From positions 47,429 to 111,428 of the forward strand of contig CAJNOL010000687.1 of the NCBI GenBank assembly GCA_905250125.1: a stretch of DNA of 64,000 nt. Reading direction: 5' to 3'. Below are positions 51,587-63,301 of this stretch, piece after piece. The notes below the pieces were generated by a model that did not search any database, was not told where the DNA came from, and saw nothing but the letters and a program-made list of their open reading frames with translations. The stretch is from Rotaria sordida (lineage: Eukaryota; Rotifera; Eurotatoria; Philodinida; Philodinidae). The first letter of the stretch is position 1. Every line of letters begins with the position of its first letter. Position numbers and translations under genes: made by a program.

Positions 51587-52203
51587 AAAGCTGAGTTGTA
51601 TTTCGTTTCGTACTAAATAAATATCACTATTTATCCAATTCCGATGCCGTCGAAATTCATTTCTCCACACAACTCTCTTGACAGTACATAAAACTATTTT
51701 CGATATTTTTGTTGGAAACTTGTATTTACCATTAGTGTAGACATTAGAAAAAATAACGAAACGCCTCTTAAAGCAAATACTTGGAGGTTTTCACGAGAGT
51801 TTTTCAGACAGTTATCTAGAGTCATCTGTAGAACAATTTAGAGAGTCATTCAACCACTACTTGTCCAGTTCGGATTTTATCCGAATTTACTTTTCTGCAT
51901 CAATAACAACAAACAAAATGAACAAATACTTTGTACCTAGAACAAACAAGGGACACAAGAGCCCTTTGTTAGTGGAGAGAAATCTACTGGTCACAGCAAT
52001 TGTTGGGTTATCAATCAAGTTTGAAATGAGCCTAATGAAAGACCATGCCGAAAAAGAGATGGTGCAGGCACTTTTGTGAGCCTTAGCCATCTCCGAGATA
52101 AATTTGCATTAGAAAAGAGAGGCTACTCCTGCCAATTATACATTTTATTGACTTAAACATTCGATTATTTACATATTCAAATCATGCAGAACGATGCATA
52201 GGT

Positions 52204-52464
52204 CTACGTTTCTTCAGAACACTTACAGTAACACGCACATTCACACTCAAATCCAAGATTATTATAAAAATTATTTTCGACCATAATACAAAATGTTCGA
52301 AAAAGATCATTTAGAATAGATTCAAATAATGTGTGTCGATATTGTTCAAATGTATGTTGAGTTATTTCATACTTGTTTTCATTATTATCATCTACATACT
52401 CTACAGAAAAAAAAGAAGTATGTAAGAATGATAAAAATTGTTCTATTTGTATGATATTTCTCAT
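52204..52464 (-). CDS. Possible small protein with cysteine cluster
   Basis: An ATG-started frame of 86 codons, polar and acidic in the middle and ending CECACYCKCSEET. An AG near 52403 preceded by pyrimidines allows a version in which the last 60 or so residues are a separate exon. The composition is less AT-driven than its surroundings. No homologue is recognised and no partner exon is evident. Confidence 0.25.
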   Translation of the reverse strand: MRNIIQIEQFLSFLHTSFFSVEYVDDNNENKYEITQHTFEQYRHTLFESILNDLFRTFCIMVENNFYNNLGFECECACYCKCSEET

Positions 52465-54516
52465 TGACTAATATAAACAATTGCTAGAAAACGGGAAAAT
52501 AGTACCTAAATACCAATAAGATTAAAACTTAACCATATCATTGTTTGTTTATTTATTAGAATCTGGTAAAGAAAATATTCAAACAAGAGAATCGAGATAT
52601 TTTTAATAGTAGCCATACTACTATGAGCCCTTTGATGAAAAATACACTGTGTAAACAGTCATATATCGAACATTTATGTACTATACTTTTCGGTAAACTA
52701 GATCGATAAAATACAACCACATTTAATAGAAATATGACATACATACGACCATATACGGTGCAAGTGGGTTGCCCAGTTTCAATGAGCCAGATTAAGGTGT
52801 GTTTTTGTGTCGTATCTGGCCATCAAAAACTCTATACAGGGCGTGGATATCCTGATCTATTGCTCCACACTCCACGCAAATCCATAAATGTAATACAAAA
52901 GAGATGGAAAGAATGTCAAATCATTTTTTTTAGTAAAATGCATTGGATTATCTTGAACATTTTTGCTTAAAATGAGAGTAGCGCTTAAGTTCTCTTCATA
53001 ATCTGACTTTTTGTACTCTCTTTCGGTGCAGTTATCTACCGAGACTCTATTAAATCATGCTCATCTATAGAATTTTTTAGTTCCATCAAATGATTGAAAT
53101 TTATTTCTGATGTTGCCAATATAAAATCCATATTGTTTAAAATAGTAAAATAATGATACTATTACGAAGTAAAGATTTTGGTCTGATAAACATCTTTTTA
53201 AAGTTAAACGCCAAAATAGTGGTATGCTGTTCAAAGGAAATAATTACAAAAATATTTGTTAGCCAAATTTCTTCTTCAGAGACTGCTCTCACAAACCATG
53301 AAAAATTCAAGTCGATAAGACTTGCTTCTTCTGAGAACTAGAGTTTGATAGATTTTCTTCCTTTCTTTACAAAAAAGTATTACTTCAATATAATTTTGTT
53401 TATGTATATGTTTCTGTGTATGATACCGTTGCTCTAACAATTTTCTGACTTTTTGTCATTATTGATGCATCAATGATAATATGAATGATTTTAAAACCGA
53501 TGAAAATGCAATTGATGGGACGCAAACAGTACTGACTTTCACATCTTTATCATATCATCAACGAATAATCAAATGAGGATCTGTATCATCAATTTAAGAG
53601 CTACAGTGTAAGTATCTGTTCTTTTTTGGGAACGTATGCAAAATGCAACTATTTGATGTGCAAGCGTAACATTGATGGACGACAGAAAGACTCATAGTCC
53701 TTAGACAAACTGTCAAAATCTAGTAAGACATATAATAAAAAGTTTCTCTCGATCTATTGATGAGATGCATTTAAGTATCAAACAAGAGATGTCCATGAAT
53801 ACTCATTATCTTAGTGTCTTTTCCTGCACAATACTAATTTGAGTTTGCATATATTGGTAAGTATAGCCAAACAAGTTTTACTTAAATAAGCATTCAAAAT
53901 TGAGTTTTATTTTCCTACTCTATGGTCGTATATATTCACGTCTACAACAACATTCTAACGATAACAATTATAGCCTTTGAATGATGATCATAAAAGGAAA
54001 ATAGAATGAAGAAAACAATGTGCAAGAAATAAGAAATTCAAAGGAAAGTAATTATTTCAATCGAGAGCTGTTTAAACAGCGTTGAAAACATTCTTATTTG
54101 AAGATAGAAATAAAATTACCATATAAAATATTTGCATAAAAATAGTCTGTCCAGTTGCTATTGTACAAACAACTAATGTCGATTGATGAACAACAAATTG
54201 GCCTAGGTCATTTAGACGAAAAAAAAATAATAAAGTAAAATATCTCTTGCTTTTACAGCTTTCTTCTCCTTCTTAAGCGGATAGATGCGCTATTTTATTC
54301 GAGGGATAGTTATAAAATGAGTTTAGTCTGATGAAGACACAAGTTGACAGAAAAAGAACGTGTTTCTAGCAAAGGTTTATATATTTCAGAAAAAAATATT
54401 TTCTTTTTGACGCTCAAATCGATAAAAGAGAGCTTGATAAAACGATTTCCTTAAACAGTCATAAGGTATGCTCACAGTACTCTTGAGAATTCTATTAGAC
54501 TCCGTGGAATCCTAAG

Positions 54517-54538
54517 GGACTCCAATCTCTTGGAGTCC
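54517..54538. repeat. Perfect 9-bp hairpin
   Basis: GGACTCCAA (54517-54525) and TTGGAGTCC (54530-54538) flank a four-base TCTC loop. A related AGACTCCGTGGAATCC block lies just upstream. It is about 0.5 kb past the stop of the minus-strand YpsA-like gene. Function unknown. Confidence 0.5.
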
Positions 54539-55062
54539 GCTGTTTACCCCTTGTATTCATTTCAGCAGCTGAAGATTTGAATTTTTTTTCGTCGAACTAT
54601 GGAAACAATTCACGAGAACAAGCAATTTTGGCATATTTCTACCTTGTTTTTTTTTATTATTATGATGTTTTTTTGAAACTTTCCCAGACAGAAAAGGTCA
54701 AGTTCACTTATCGTACTAATAATTTTTGCGTACAAAACATGTATGACTGTCAAAGATTGACCGATCATTTTACAGAGGTTCAGTCAACAATTTTGGGTTT
54801 TATAGTGTAAATACTAGACGACGTGGTGGTTCTTTTGATATCCATCAAATCTAAAAAAAAGTCCATATTTTGATTATCTTTGATCATAAACAAAATAGTA
54901 TTAATAATTTTTTGCAATAACTGTATAAGCACATCACTTTCACTTCGATTTACTTCAGCTAAATCGAGTAATGAAAAGCAAAATTTGAGAGTAGTAGATT
55001 GATTTGTGTCTTACATATACAGCTCTGTCCGTTTTTTCAATTTATCTTATTTCATTTTTCGT

Positions 55063-55548
55063 TCAAGACTTTATTTTCAGTAACAAATTTCTTAAAAAAA
55101 TTTCTGCTTTCTTATAAATTCCGGGCAGTGTTTCTTCTCGAGGTCCAGCAATGTTTAATATCTCAATTTTATTCGTCGAAAGCCATTCAATAACTTTGGT
55201 TTCATTTGCACTATTGTCTTCTTCATTTAAATTAACAGTAAACAAAGGTTTTTCATATTTCTTGGTCATATCAACTGTCAATTTTGAACCACGATCCATT
55301 GCATCTTCACCTCCGACTACAATAATCAGAGTTCCATCTGAATCTCGTACATTGAATTCTGTTCGTTGCGGATAATGATCTGTCGATGTTTCTTCTAGAT
55401 TTGCATATTTAATAGGATCAATTATTCCATCTTCTGCCTTTCTACCATGAGGACACCATCCACCATACTCATAATTCAGTTCAATAGCCACATCAAGAGC
55501 AGATCGATCAACACCAGTTTGTCCGCCGGTAATAATTTTTTTTAACAT
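55063..55548 (-). CDS. YpsA-like 'putative molybdenum carrier' (SLOG fold)
   Basis: An intronless minus-strand frame of 161 residues from a clear ATG to TGA. It shows the signature of the bacterial putative-molybdenum-carrier/cpYpsA family in order. These are a glycine-rich GGQTGVDRSALD near residues 8-19, GGWCPHGRKAEDG near 29-41, an ET then YPQRTEFNVRDSDGT block near 52-72, and a GGEDAMDRGSKLT loop. The length is typical. The family belongs to the SLOG nucleotide-binding superfamily related to lysine-decarboxylase-like LOG and DprA folds; a molybdenum role comes from the name rather than firm biochemistry, and nucleotide-derivative binding is more likely. Being intronless with bacterial-type motifs amid intron-rich genes suggests horizontal transfer. 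It is divergent from the P450 gene 748 bp away. Confidence 0.88.
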   Translation of the reverse strand: MLKKIITGGQTGVDRSALDVAIELNYEYGGWCPHGRKAEDGIIDPIKYANLEETSTDHYPQRTEFNVRDSDGTLIIVVGGEDAMDRGSKLTVDMTKKYEKPLFTVNLNEEDNSANETKVIEWLSTNKIEILNIAGPREETLPGIYKKAEIFLRNLLLKIKS

Positions 55549-56296
55549 TTATCTAAAACAAAAACTCGAAAGACATCAGAACTATTCATTCTATTCTAGA
55601 AGCTGAATTAAATGTACACAAGTTTGAAAACAAACATTCTGTTATTCGTTATCATTCTTTTAGATTCTATTTCAGTTGCTTGAACGAACTCTGATCAATA
55701 TATATTATTTCTTTGTATAATTGTAGTTTGTAATCAACTAACTATACTTGTGTTCTATATAGATAGCAATAATTTACAGAGATGAGTTAAACGTTTTTGT
55801 AAGAATTTTTGTTTTCCATACAAAAACAAGATAATTATGAGCAAAATAAAAAGGCAGGTTTTTTTTTCTTGTAGTTAACACTTTCGTGAAAAGCATAAAT
55901 TTACTTAATTTGTAAGATGCTTGACTAGCACTCAGTGACCTTTTATGTTCGTCATCGCTCGATAAAGTTTCTATACGTTTCAATGTTAATAATAAAGCTG
56001 CCCTTATTGATCTATTACTTACTCGTTCTCTTCCTACTGACAAGCACGTGTATTTGTAACCATGAGAAAACGATAGGAAGAAACAAAGAGAAAATACATC
56101 GGTTTTCATATCAAAAGAAAAAAAAAACATATTTTGCAATGTTATACCATGCACTCGAGAAAAAGAGAGAGAGAAAAAAAGGTTAATATCTAAGAAACTA
56201 AATTCTTGTGTTCTGTCTTATCTAATTTTCAATATCGTAGGATAATGAAGACGATATTGGAGGCTTTTTTGCTTTTTAGATTGTATATAGAAAAAT
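55549..56296. promoter_or_regulatory. Divergent intergenic region between YpsA-like and P450 genes
   Basis: These 748 bp separate two head-to-head genes and must hold both promoters. The sequence is AT-rich with a GA-rich tract near 56163-56180. I see no definable element such as a TATA box that I would defend. Confidence 0.35.
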
Positions 56297-58064
56297 ATGT
56301 CCGAATCTAACAGTAAATGTCCTATTTCGTTTACTGTTGTATCTCCACATGGAACAATTGCAACTGCATCAAATCCTGAATTACATACAAGACAAGATAT
56401 AAACGATAAACAACTTAATCAAAATGAAAGTAAATAGAATTTTTCTCGCTTCGTTTGTTTGTTTTTTATTCTTACAATCATTCAACCAAGCAGTGAAAAA
56501 TACCAGCAAAAAAAGATATTTCTTAAATGATAGACTTCTAAAATATAAAATAAAAATATTTTTTATGAGACATTTAGTAGAAAATTCTTTTCAGCAAATT
56601 CAATTGATTAAGTTCGATTTGTATACTGTGATAAAAAATATGTTTAAAGCTAAATTCATTGTTCTGTATATTTAGGATTATTAATAAGTTCAGTATTTCC
56701 ATTTCAACGTTCATTTCCTTCTGAACCTCCAATCGAATATAATCGATTACGAGCTGAACAACCGATATATCGTGCTGCGTTAATGAATGGTGATCAAGTT
56801 TGGTTAATAACTCGATTTGGTGATGTATGTCTTGTTCTTGGTGATGATGAACATTTCAGTAAAGTTCAAAATCATTCTAATTTTTCTAAACAAAGTTATC
56901 AAGACATTATTGATACTGATGAAGAACATGCTAGTTTGTTGAACATGGACCCAACAAAACATATTATTTATCGAGAAATAATTGAAAACGAATTATCTAT
57001 TGATCGAATAAAAGAATATGAACCAAGAATGAAAAATATTGTTGATGATTTACTCAATGAATTAATTAATCAAAATCCACCGATTGATTTCGTTTCTCAG
57101 TTTGCTATAAAAGTTCCTTCATTTATTATTTATGATTTACTTGGCATTAACAAAATTGATCATGAATTTCTCATTAGTCGAAATCGAATTAATAATAAGT
57201 TGGATGAAGCTCAAACAGCTAATAAAGAATTGTTGGACTATATTAATCGTCTTATTGCTAATAAAAAACAAACGCCAGGATCTGATATAATTAGTCGACT
57301 CATCATTGAACAGGTTTGTTTTTCACAGAGAGTCATACTTTTTTTTTAAAATCGATTACTCGATTGAAACCAGTTTATACATATATTTCGACTCAAATCT
57401 GTGAATTTAAATCTTTTAACCTAGTCAAAAGACAAAAATGTTTGACTATGTTATTCGAATTTGATATAGTATTCATTTTAGTGAAATAATTTTTAATATT
57501 TTCTGATAGTTGCGACCTGGAAGAATTAATGAAAAAGAATTAGTTAGTATTATTTTACTTCTTCTTCAAGGTGCGAATGAACCAATAAAAAATTTAATAT
57601 GTTTGGGTATTATTAGTCTTCTTCAAAATCATGAACAACTCGATCAACTTCGTGAAAATTTATCATCAATTGATGCAGTTGTTGAAGAAATTCTTCGTTA
57701 TCATACTGGTTTAAGTTTTATTACTCATCGATTGACAATGAAAGATGTAAAAATCAATGGACAGATCATTAAAACTGGTGAAACCTTATTTGCACTTAAT
57801 GCATCGGCTAATCGCGATGAACAGGTATTTACTGATTCTGATCGATTTGATATTTTTCGTCCTCCACAACATCATCTTTCGTTCGGCTATGGAACTCATC
57901 AATGTATTGCAATGCATCTTGTACGAGCTCAATTGAAGACTGTATTTATTATTATTTTTCAACGATTGCCCAATCTTAAATTGGCTCGATCTATAGACGA
58001 TATTCAATTTATCAATGATCATAATAAAGATATTGGTGTTCAAAAGATGCTTGTTACATGGTGA
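56297..58064 (+). CDS. Cytochrome P450, CYP55/P450nor-like (possible nitric oxide reductase)
   Basis: Three exons (56297-56429, 56676-57313, 57510-58064) encode 441 residues. There is no membrane anchor, so the enzyme is probably soluble, unlike animal microsomal P450s. P450 signatures are the ExxR helix (EILR, about 317-320) and the heme loop FGYGTHQC, with ligand Cys389. Beyond these, many blocks follow fungal CYP55 in order: FPFQRSFPSEPP and EYNRLRA near the N-terminus, VPSFIIYDLLG, ANKELLDY, DIISRL, RYHT, ANRDEQVF, and CIAMHL with a short TVF helix. The distance from Cys to C-terminus (52 residues) equals that of P450nor (Cys352 of 403, from memory). P450nor reduces NO to N2O using NADH directly. 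In the I-helix this protein has GANEP, putting Pro where P450nor has its catalytic-pocket Thr, so activity may differ. The first 37 or so residues are an extra extension. Confidence 0.85.
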
Positions 58065-60873
58065 ATTATATATTCGAATTCTACTTCGATCATATTACAC
58101 TTAGTCAAGCTAATAATTCTTATTTTGAGAAAACTTCAATGATTTTCTACAGTTTCTTTTTGTTTCAAAAACTTTTTCGATGATACAAATAAAGATCAGA
58201 GTTTTCTATGCAACTTCTAACTTATATGTTATATAGAATAGGAATTCTTAAGAGTGTGAATGAAAAGACGACTCACACCCTATCCATATCCGATTATCCT
58301 CGAAAAAGATATGAAAAAATAAGTCTGTCGTCATTTTTCACATGTGTGTCTAAACGAGTTGAAATTTTGAATTTAGGACTTTCTTGCAATGGGCTTTCAT
58401 TTGAAATTCCATATTGCTGTAGTTAGAATGGTATGGAATTTTCAGTGTCTTTGGTCTTGTTTAAAAAATTTTTCATACCAAACTTCAATATTGCAGATTT
58501 TTGAAAACGCCATTCGATACAATTTTATGTGCTCATTCCAATGAGACTACTTTCAAACTATTCTATTACACTGATCCAACCAACTTACGTTATTCCTGAG
58601 GACACACTTTCTGGAAATGGCATATAACACTAGCCCATAAAGATCAGATGATAATCCAGTTGCATTAGCATGAAACGATAGTCCATATTCGATAGTATTT
58701 ATGGTAAAAAAATCTCTTCTGTAACTCTTATTGGTATTACTAAAAAAAAAGATGCTTCAAGTTTAGCACAGTAGCTATGCTTGCAACATCGATATCTCCT
58801 GAATGGATCATCCGTTTGAGTTGAAACTTTCAGTTTATTACTAACTCAGATGTTTATATCTGTTGTAAAAATACCAGCCAAATCGATGATATCGATTGAG
58901 CAGCATTGGTCGTGACTTAGATACAACGCATTCTAAGTGAAATTTTGCATCCCTCATTTAGAAAAAAAATAGAACAAGATCTTGAAGGGACCCCGCGAAG
59001 TGTCCTGAATAAAAATTGACAGGATTCTTTAGATTTATGATCTTGACGAATTCTAACACACTCCTGAAGATTTTCTAACAAGACCCTAATAGGCAATGGT
59101 AGTATCTTTCAAGAATTCGAAACAATTTTTTCTTGAAGAGCTGATAACAGAATCCTGAAAAAATTTACTGAAATATTCTCATAATTATTATTCATAAGGA
59201 TTATACCACGAGGTCCATGATATCTTATCAGAATTTCTTACTTTAGTATTCCCACTGACTTTGTTTTTTTCATGCAAATATTCTCATGCGATGCAAGTTT
59301 AAAACTTAAGTGAATCCCACTTCAAAGATTTTCACGAGATCTTGCAAAAATCGAGAGAAAATCTTCCCAAGACTGCTGTTGCTAATTCTGCCAAAGTTCA
59401 TAACAGAAGGATGTGGGGGAAACAAAAGATATGTTCTTACACCTACACCAATACTCGGTCACGATTATCATCTACATCGAGAGCATTCCGAAAAGTAGAG
59501 AATAATCTAGTCCACCATGTGAAAGATCTAGTAAGACATTAGACTAAAAATAAAAATTTGTTGGAATAAGTCAATAGTTTCAATTTTATAGCAACATCTT
59601 AATGAAGTCTACTCAATATTCATTAATCTCTCATTCCGACACAGTTTACATAGTAGTGTACTCTCATGACAAGTATACATATTGAAATATTCTGTCAAAA
59701 ATCATCCCAATAGGATGATCTCAACATATTTCGTATCGTCTTCTGACCGACTTCACATGTTTTTTGGCAGTTCTCAAATCCTAAAAAAAGAAGCAACTAG
59801 CTTCTCAAAGCGCTCTTTTCTAATCTGCCATGCAAGGTCTTACTTTCAACATGAGAAATTCAATCATCTACTCGCTATTCCGAAAGCCCAGCAGAGTTAT
59901 CTCAACTGAAAACTTTAGATATCCGATAACACTCTATATTACGAATAATATCCACTCACAGATTGCGAACACGTCACTGAATAGTCACAATTCAAACAGT
60001 ACCCTACTGGAATAATTTGGTTTCAACATTTTTCAATTTTCTCTTCTGATCACGTTTATTCTTTCGTATTTTCAAGATAGATACTTGTCTTTGTTTTCTA
60101 GAGGACTTTTTAAAAGCCTTTTTATACGTTACCTATTGCCAGATCTATGGCCTATCGAAAGGAATTAGAAGCATCGTGGAATATCCCTCTCAAAGATTCT
60201 ACTAGATAAGGGCTTACTTTCATATCAGAGAAATAAATGATCAGGTACAACATTTCAGCTTACCAGAGAAGGAAGAAAATATCCCGGCCAAAAGACTAAT
60301 CAGTAATAGTTTCTAGCATAAATCGGTTTTTATCATTTTCTCGTATGGCATTCTTTCGTTGCCTAGAATCAATTACGTGTGCCATTGATAGAAATCGTTC
60401 TTGCATTGCTTGATCCTGCTTTGTGGGTGGATCTCGTGGCCACGTACCTCATCAGAGTTAGCTACGAAGAGCTTTTGGGGTATACAAGCAAAAACATGTA
60501 AATGCTCCTTTTACATCTTAATCGATGATTATATTTTGAAGAATCAGGAGCACTGACAGAATTAGTATTTGGTACCTCGCTTATTATCGGTAGTCTATTC
60601 CGGCACATAGCCTCAAAGGTCTTTGATAAAATTAGGATAACAGTATTGTATTTAGTTTACTCTACAATAGCCTACAGAAGTTCTACTTTGATGAGTTCGA
60701 TGTCATCGATCAAGAAAACATACTGTGACATGTATAGAACCCTCTATAGCAATCTTTTCGAGTCTTTGTCTAGGACGAATAGAAACCATAGTAACTGCAT
60801 TAAAACTCTGATGTTTTCTAGTAGGCCTATCCATTACAATTGACATTTTTCTCCGACCAATTATATCATCTTT
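58065..60873. other. Intergenic region, first part
   Basis: AATAAA at 58189-58194 probably ends the P450 transcript. A short TG/CA-rich stretch lies at 58250-58285. The rest is less AT-rich, with weak repetitive TCCTGAA and TTCTAAC motifs at 58.98-59.2 kb. Short open frames (59.3-60.0, 60.65-60.84 kb) do not resemble any family I know. Confidence 0.45.
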
Positions 60874-60948
60874 ATGGGTGTGGAGTGTAGCTGTGTGGGT
60901 ACATTTTCATGCCTGATGAGAAGATTCACACTCACACCCTCTTTTCCA
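60874..60948. repeat. TG-rich/CA-rich inverted repeat, copy 3
   Basis: GGGTGTGGAGTGTAG and GTGTGGGTAC are followed by CATGCC and then TTCACACTCACACCC. The layout is the same as at 43663-43783. Confidence 0.55.
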
Positions 60949-63301
60949 GTGAGTTAGAAAAATAATACATATCTATATATGTAGCTGAATTCTGGAACAG
61001 GTACATTTTATATAATGAATAACACAAAGAAGGATACAGTATTAGCCAATGTCATTTTTTTGCTGTGAAACTCCACGGTAGTCGATGATTATAATCAAAA
61101 TCAGCAGTTAACCACAACTAAGCAACGATCAAAACCCAAACCGACGGTTCACTTCGTTTAAACGACAGTTCAGTTATAAATATAAAAAAAATAAAATCAA
61201 TTAGTTTTTTTGATTTAGATTTGATCCAACTTCTGATTTAAATGAAGTTGTGAATTTTAATAAGAATCATATACCCTTTCATATACCGTTTGGAAGGATT
61301 TATGAAAATTATGACATAAGGTAAAAAGGATTTATTTTACGTTGTACTTTCATAAACCTTTAAAAGATTTATTATTCTACTCTTTTTTTTACGGTGTACT
61401 GTGACACATTTATTGTGAAAAATTTAATGCATTTGAAAAGAAATTTTTGATCAGAATAAAATTGTACTAGTGGAAAAAATCAGCATTTTGATCTTCCTGA
61501 CAAATTTTCTGTTTTGATAATCTCTTCGTTATCAGAAACCTAAGCAGAAAAACAACAAAGAATCAGCGAGTTTTTTTCATTTCCGACAGTTTCGAAAAAA
61601 AGAAATATGGTTAGAATAGATATCGAATGCTGAATAAAATAACTGAGTTAATTTTGCTGAGAAAGAATTTAAAAATTCTTTTTTTTTTCGAAAAAGTTCT
61701 CTCCATTATTCCATCTATATTAAAATATAAAAAATTATATGGTCTCAGAATTCAATTAGAACTGCCTCGTTCTACATAGAATTTTTGCGTTGATCACGAA
61801 GATGAGATTTTAAAGAGCCAACTGTCGAATTGTAGTCGAAAAGAAATTGGAACTTGGTATTGTTACACTACTCAAATTAGATTTGTTCCGGTACAGTCAA
61901 AAGAGAAGATAGAGATTTGAAACTACTTCAATCTGTTTTAGACATATATATTCTACTATTCTAATATCAGGCTAGATCGGAAAAAAACGACTAGGTGATT
62001 ATCATGATGACGTTTACTTTCCTTGACGACCCGAAAAACACCGTCGTTAAGGCGTTTTCAAAAACTCTATTATTAATATCTGGGAATTTTTTTCTCAGCT
62101 CAACCCGTTTCTGATTCTGAGGTTTTTTTATAGCTGCTGTCTACACCAAGTCCACAAAAAGTGAGAACGTGTTATAATCTGCACTTTCATGCACATCATA
62201 GATCTGTGCTTGTCAATACGATGATAGACTGTCCTTGTATTATTATGTCCTCATTGACCTCCTCAGTTCTATTCTCTTCCCTCACGTCATGTATAGTTCG
62301 CGCATATTCTAATGAGTTCTACTATTCTTCGTTTCTTTTCATTCTGTCGATCGCATATCTACATACACCAGCTCTCGTTCTCTTGTTGTAGTTGAGTTGC
62401 TGAATTACCGTCTCCCTTTCACTACGATGTACTGGTGGCAGTGTTTGGAATAAAGGCGTGAGAGGATAAGTCGCATAGGGTGTGAAGAAGTATACACTTT
62501 TCCAGAAAAATTTTTCTATCGTCTCTTTCAAATCGAACTGAAATTATGGTTTCGGTGTTTTGATCGTGCATCGAAATATTTTTTCATACATTTCCAAAAA
62601 TTTGTTCTGTCTTACACCGTCTCCTCTGCAAAATTTGCACTCCTAATTTGCAGCTTACCCTGAGCATGTCTCATACGTGTCATTTTTTTTTCATTACCTC
62701 TACAGATGATATCAGTAGTTTCAAGTGATTGTGAAACATCGATGAATCATCGCTCTTTTCTCTTATATATTAATTGTGTAACTCTGTTTTTTTCTGCAGA
62801 TAATGTGTCAATATGTTCACAAATTTGCACAACTTCTATGAATCATTGTTTTTGTTCTTCTAACTTGTTTTGCTTTTGTAAGTCTCCTATAATATCAATA
62901 GCTGACCGAGAGAAAAATTTAACAGCTAAGTAGAGGATTTTTATAATGTACACCAAGCAATTTTTCTCTATTTTCTGAACGTTCTATCATTTTCCTGATT
63001 TTTCTTTCCGTGAAAAGGACCCAGTTGTATGCTATAATTTCTTTGATATGCTATGAACTTGATTTCATCATGCATAAACTTTCGGAATATTTGATCTTTG
63101 AAATTAGCAAAATATTACACGCACTATATATATTAAGGTTATGTAAAATCTCTGTATGATTCATCAGTCGAAGGCCTTATGAATCACACTTGAAATTAAA
63201 CGGTCTTGTCGCATATCTGGAAATAGTTTTCGTATTAACCTTATTGACTTATGTCTTTTTTTTGTTTTTCAGACCTATAAGATTAGTTAAATTTTTCGAT
63301 T
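60949..63301. other. Intergenic region, second part
   Basis: No gene is supported. It contains an inverted copy of the AATAATAAATC-type unit near 61360-61385. The last few hundred bases should contain the sirtuin promoter; an AG at 63271-63272 after a T-rich tract suggests a spliced 5' untranslated exon just upstream of the sirtuin ATG. Confidence 0.4.

Larger units (their letters stand above)
51587..55062. other. Intergenic region
   Basis: About 3.5 kb with no firm gene. It contains one small cysteine-rich minus-strand open frame (listed separately), a perfect hairpin at 54517-54538, and decayed sequence of unknown origin at 51.7-52.1 and 52.7-55.0 kb. Confidence 0.45.

Noticed and set aside
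55151..55375. Plus-strand frame over the YpsA-like gene
   Set aside because: Antisense shadow; the minus strand carries all the family motifs.
57786..58043. Minus-strand frame over the P450 heme region
   Set aside because: Antisense shadow of the conserved P450 C-terminus.
43663..60948. CRISPR-like or prokaryotic repeat array
   Set aside because: The TG/CA structures are few, far apart and irregular, in clearly eukaryotic DNA.
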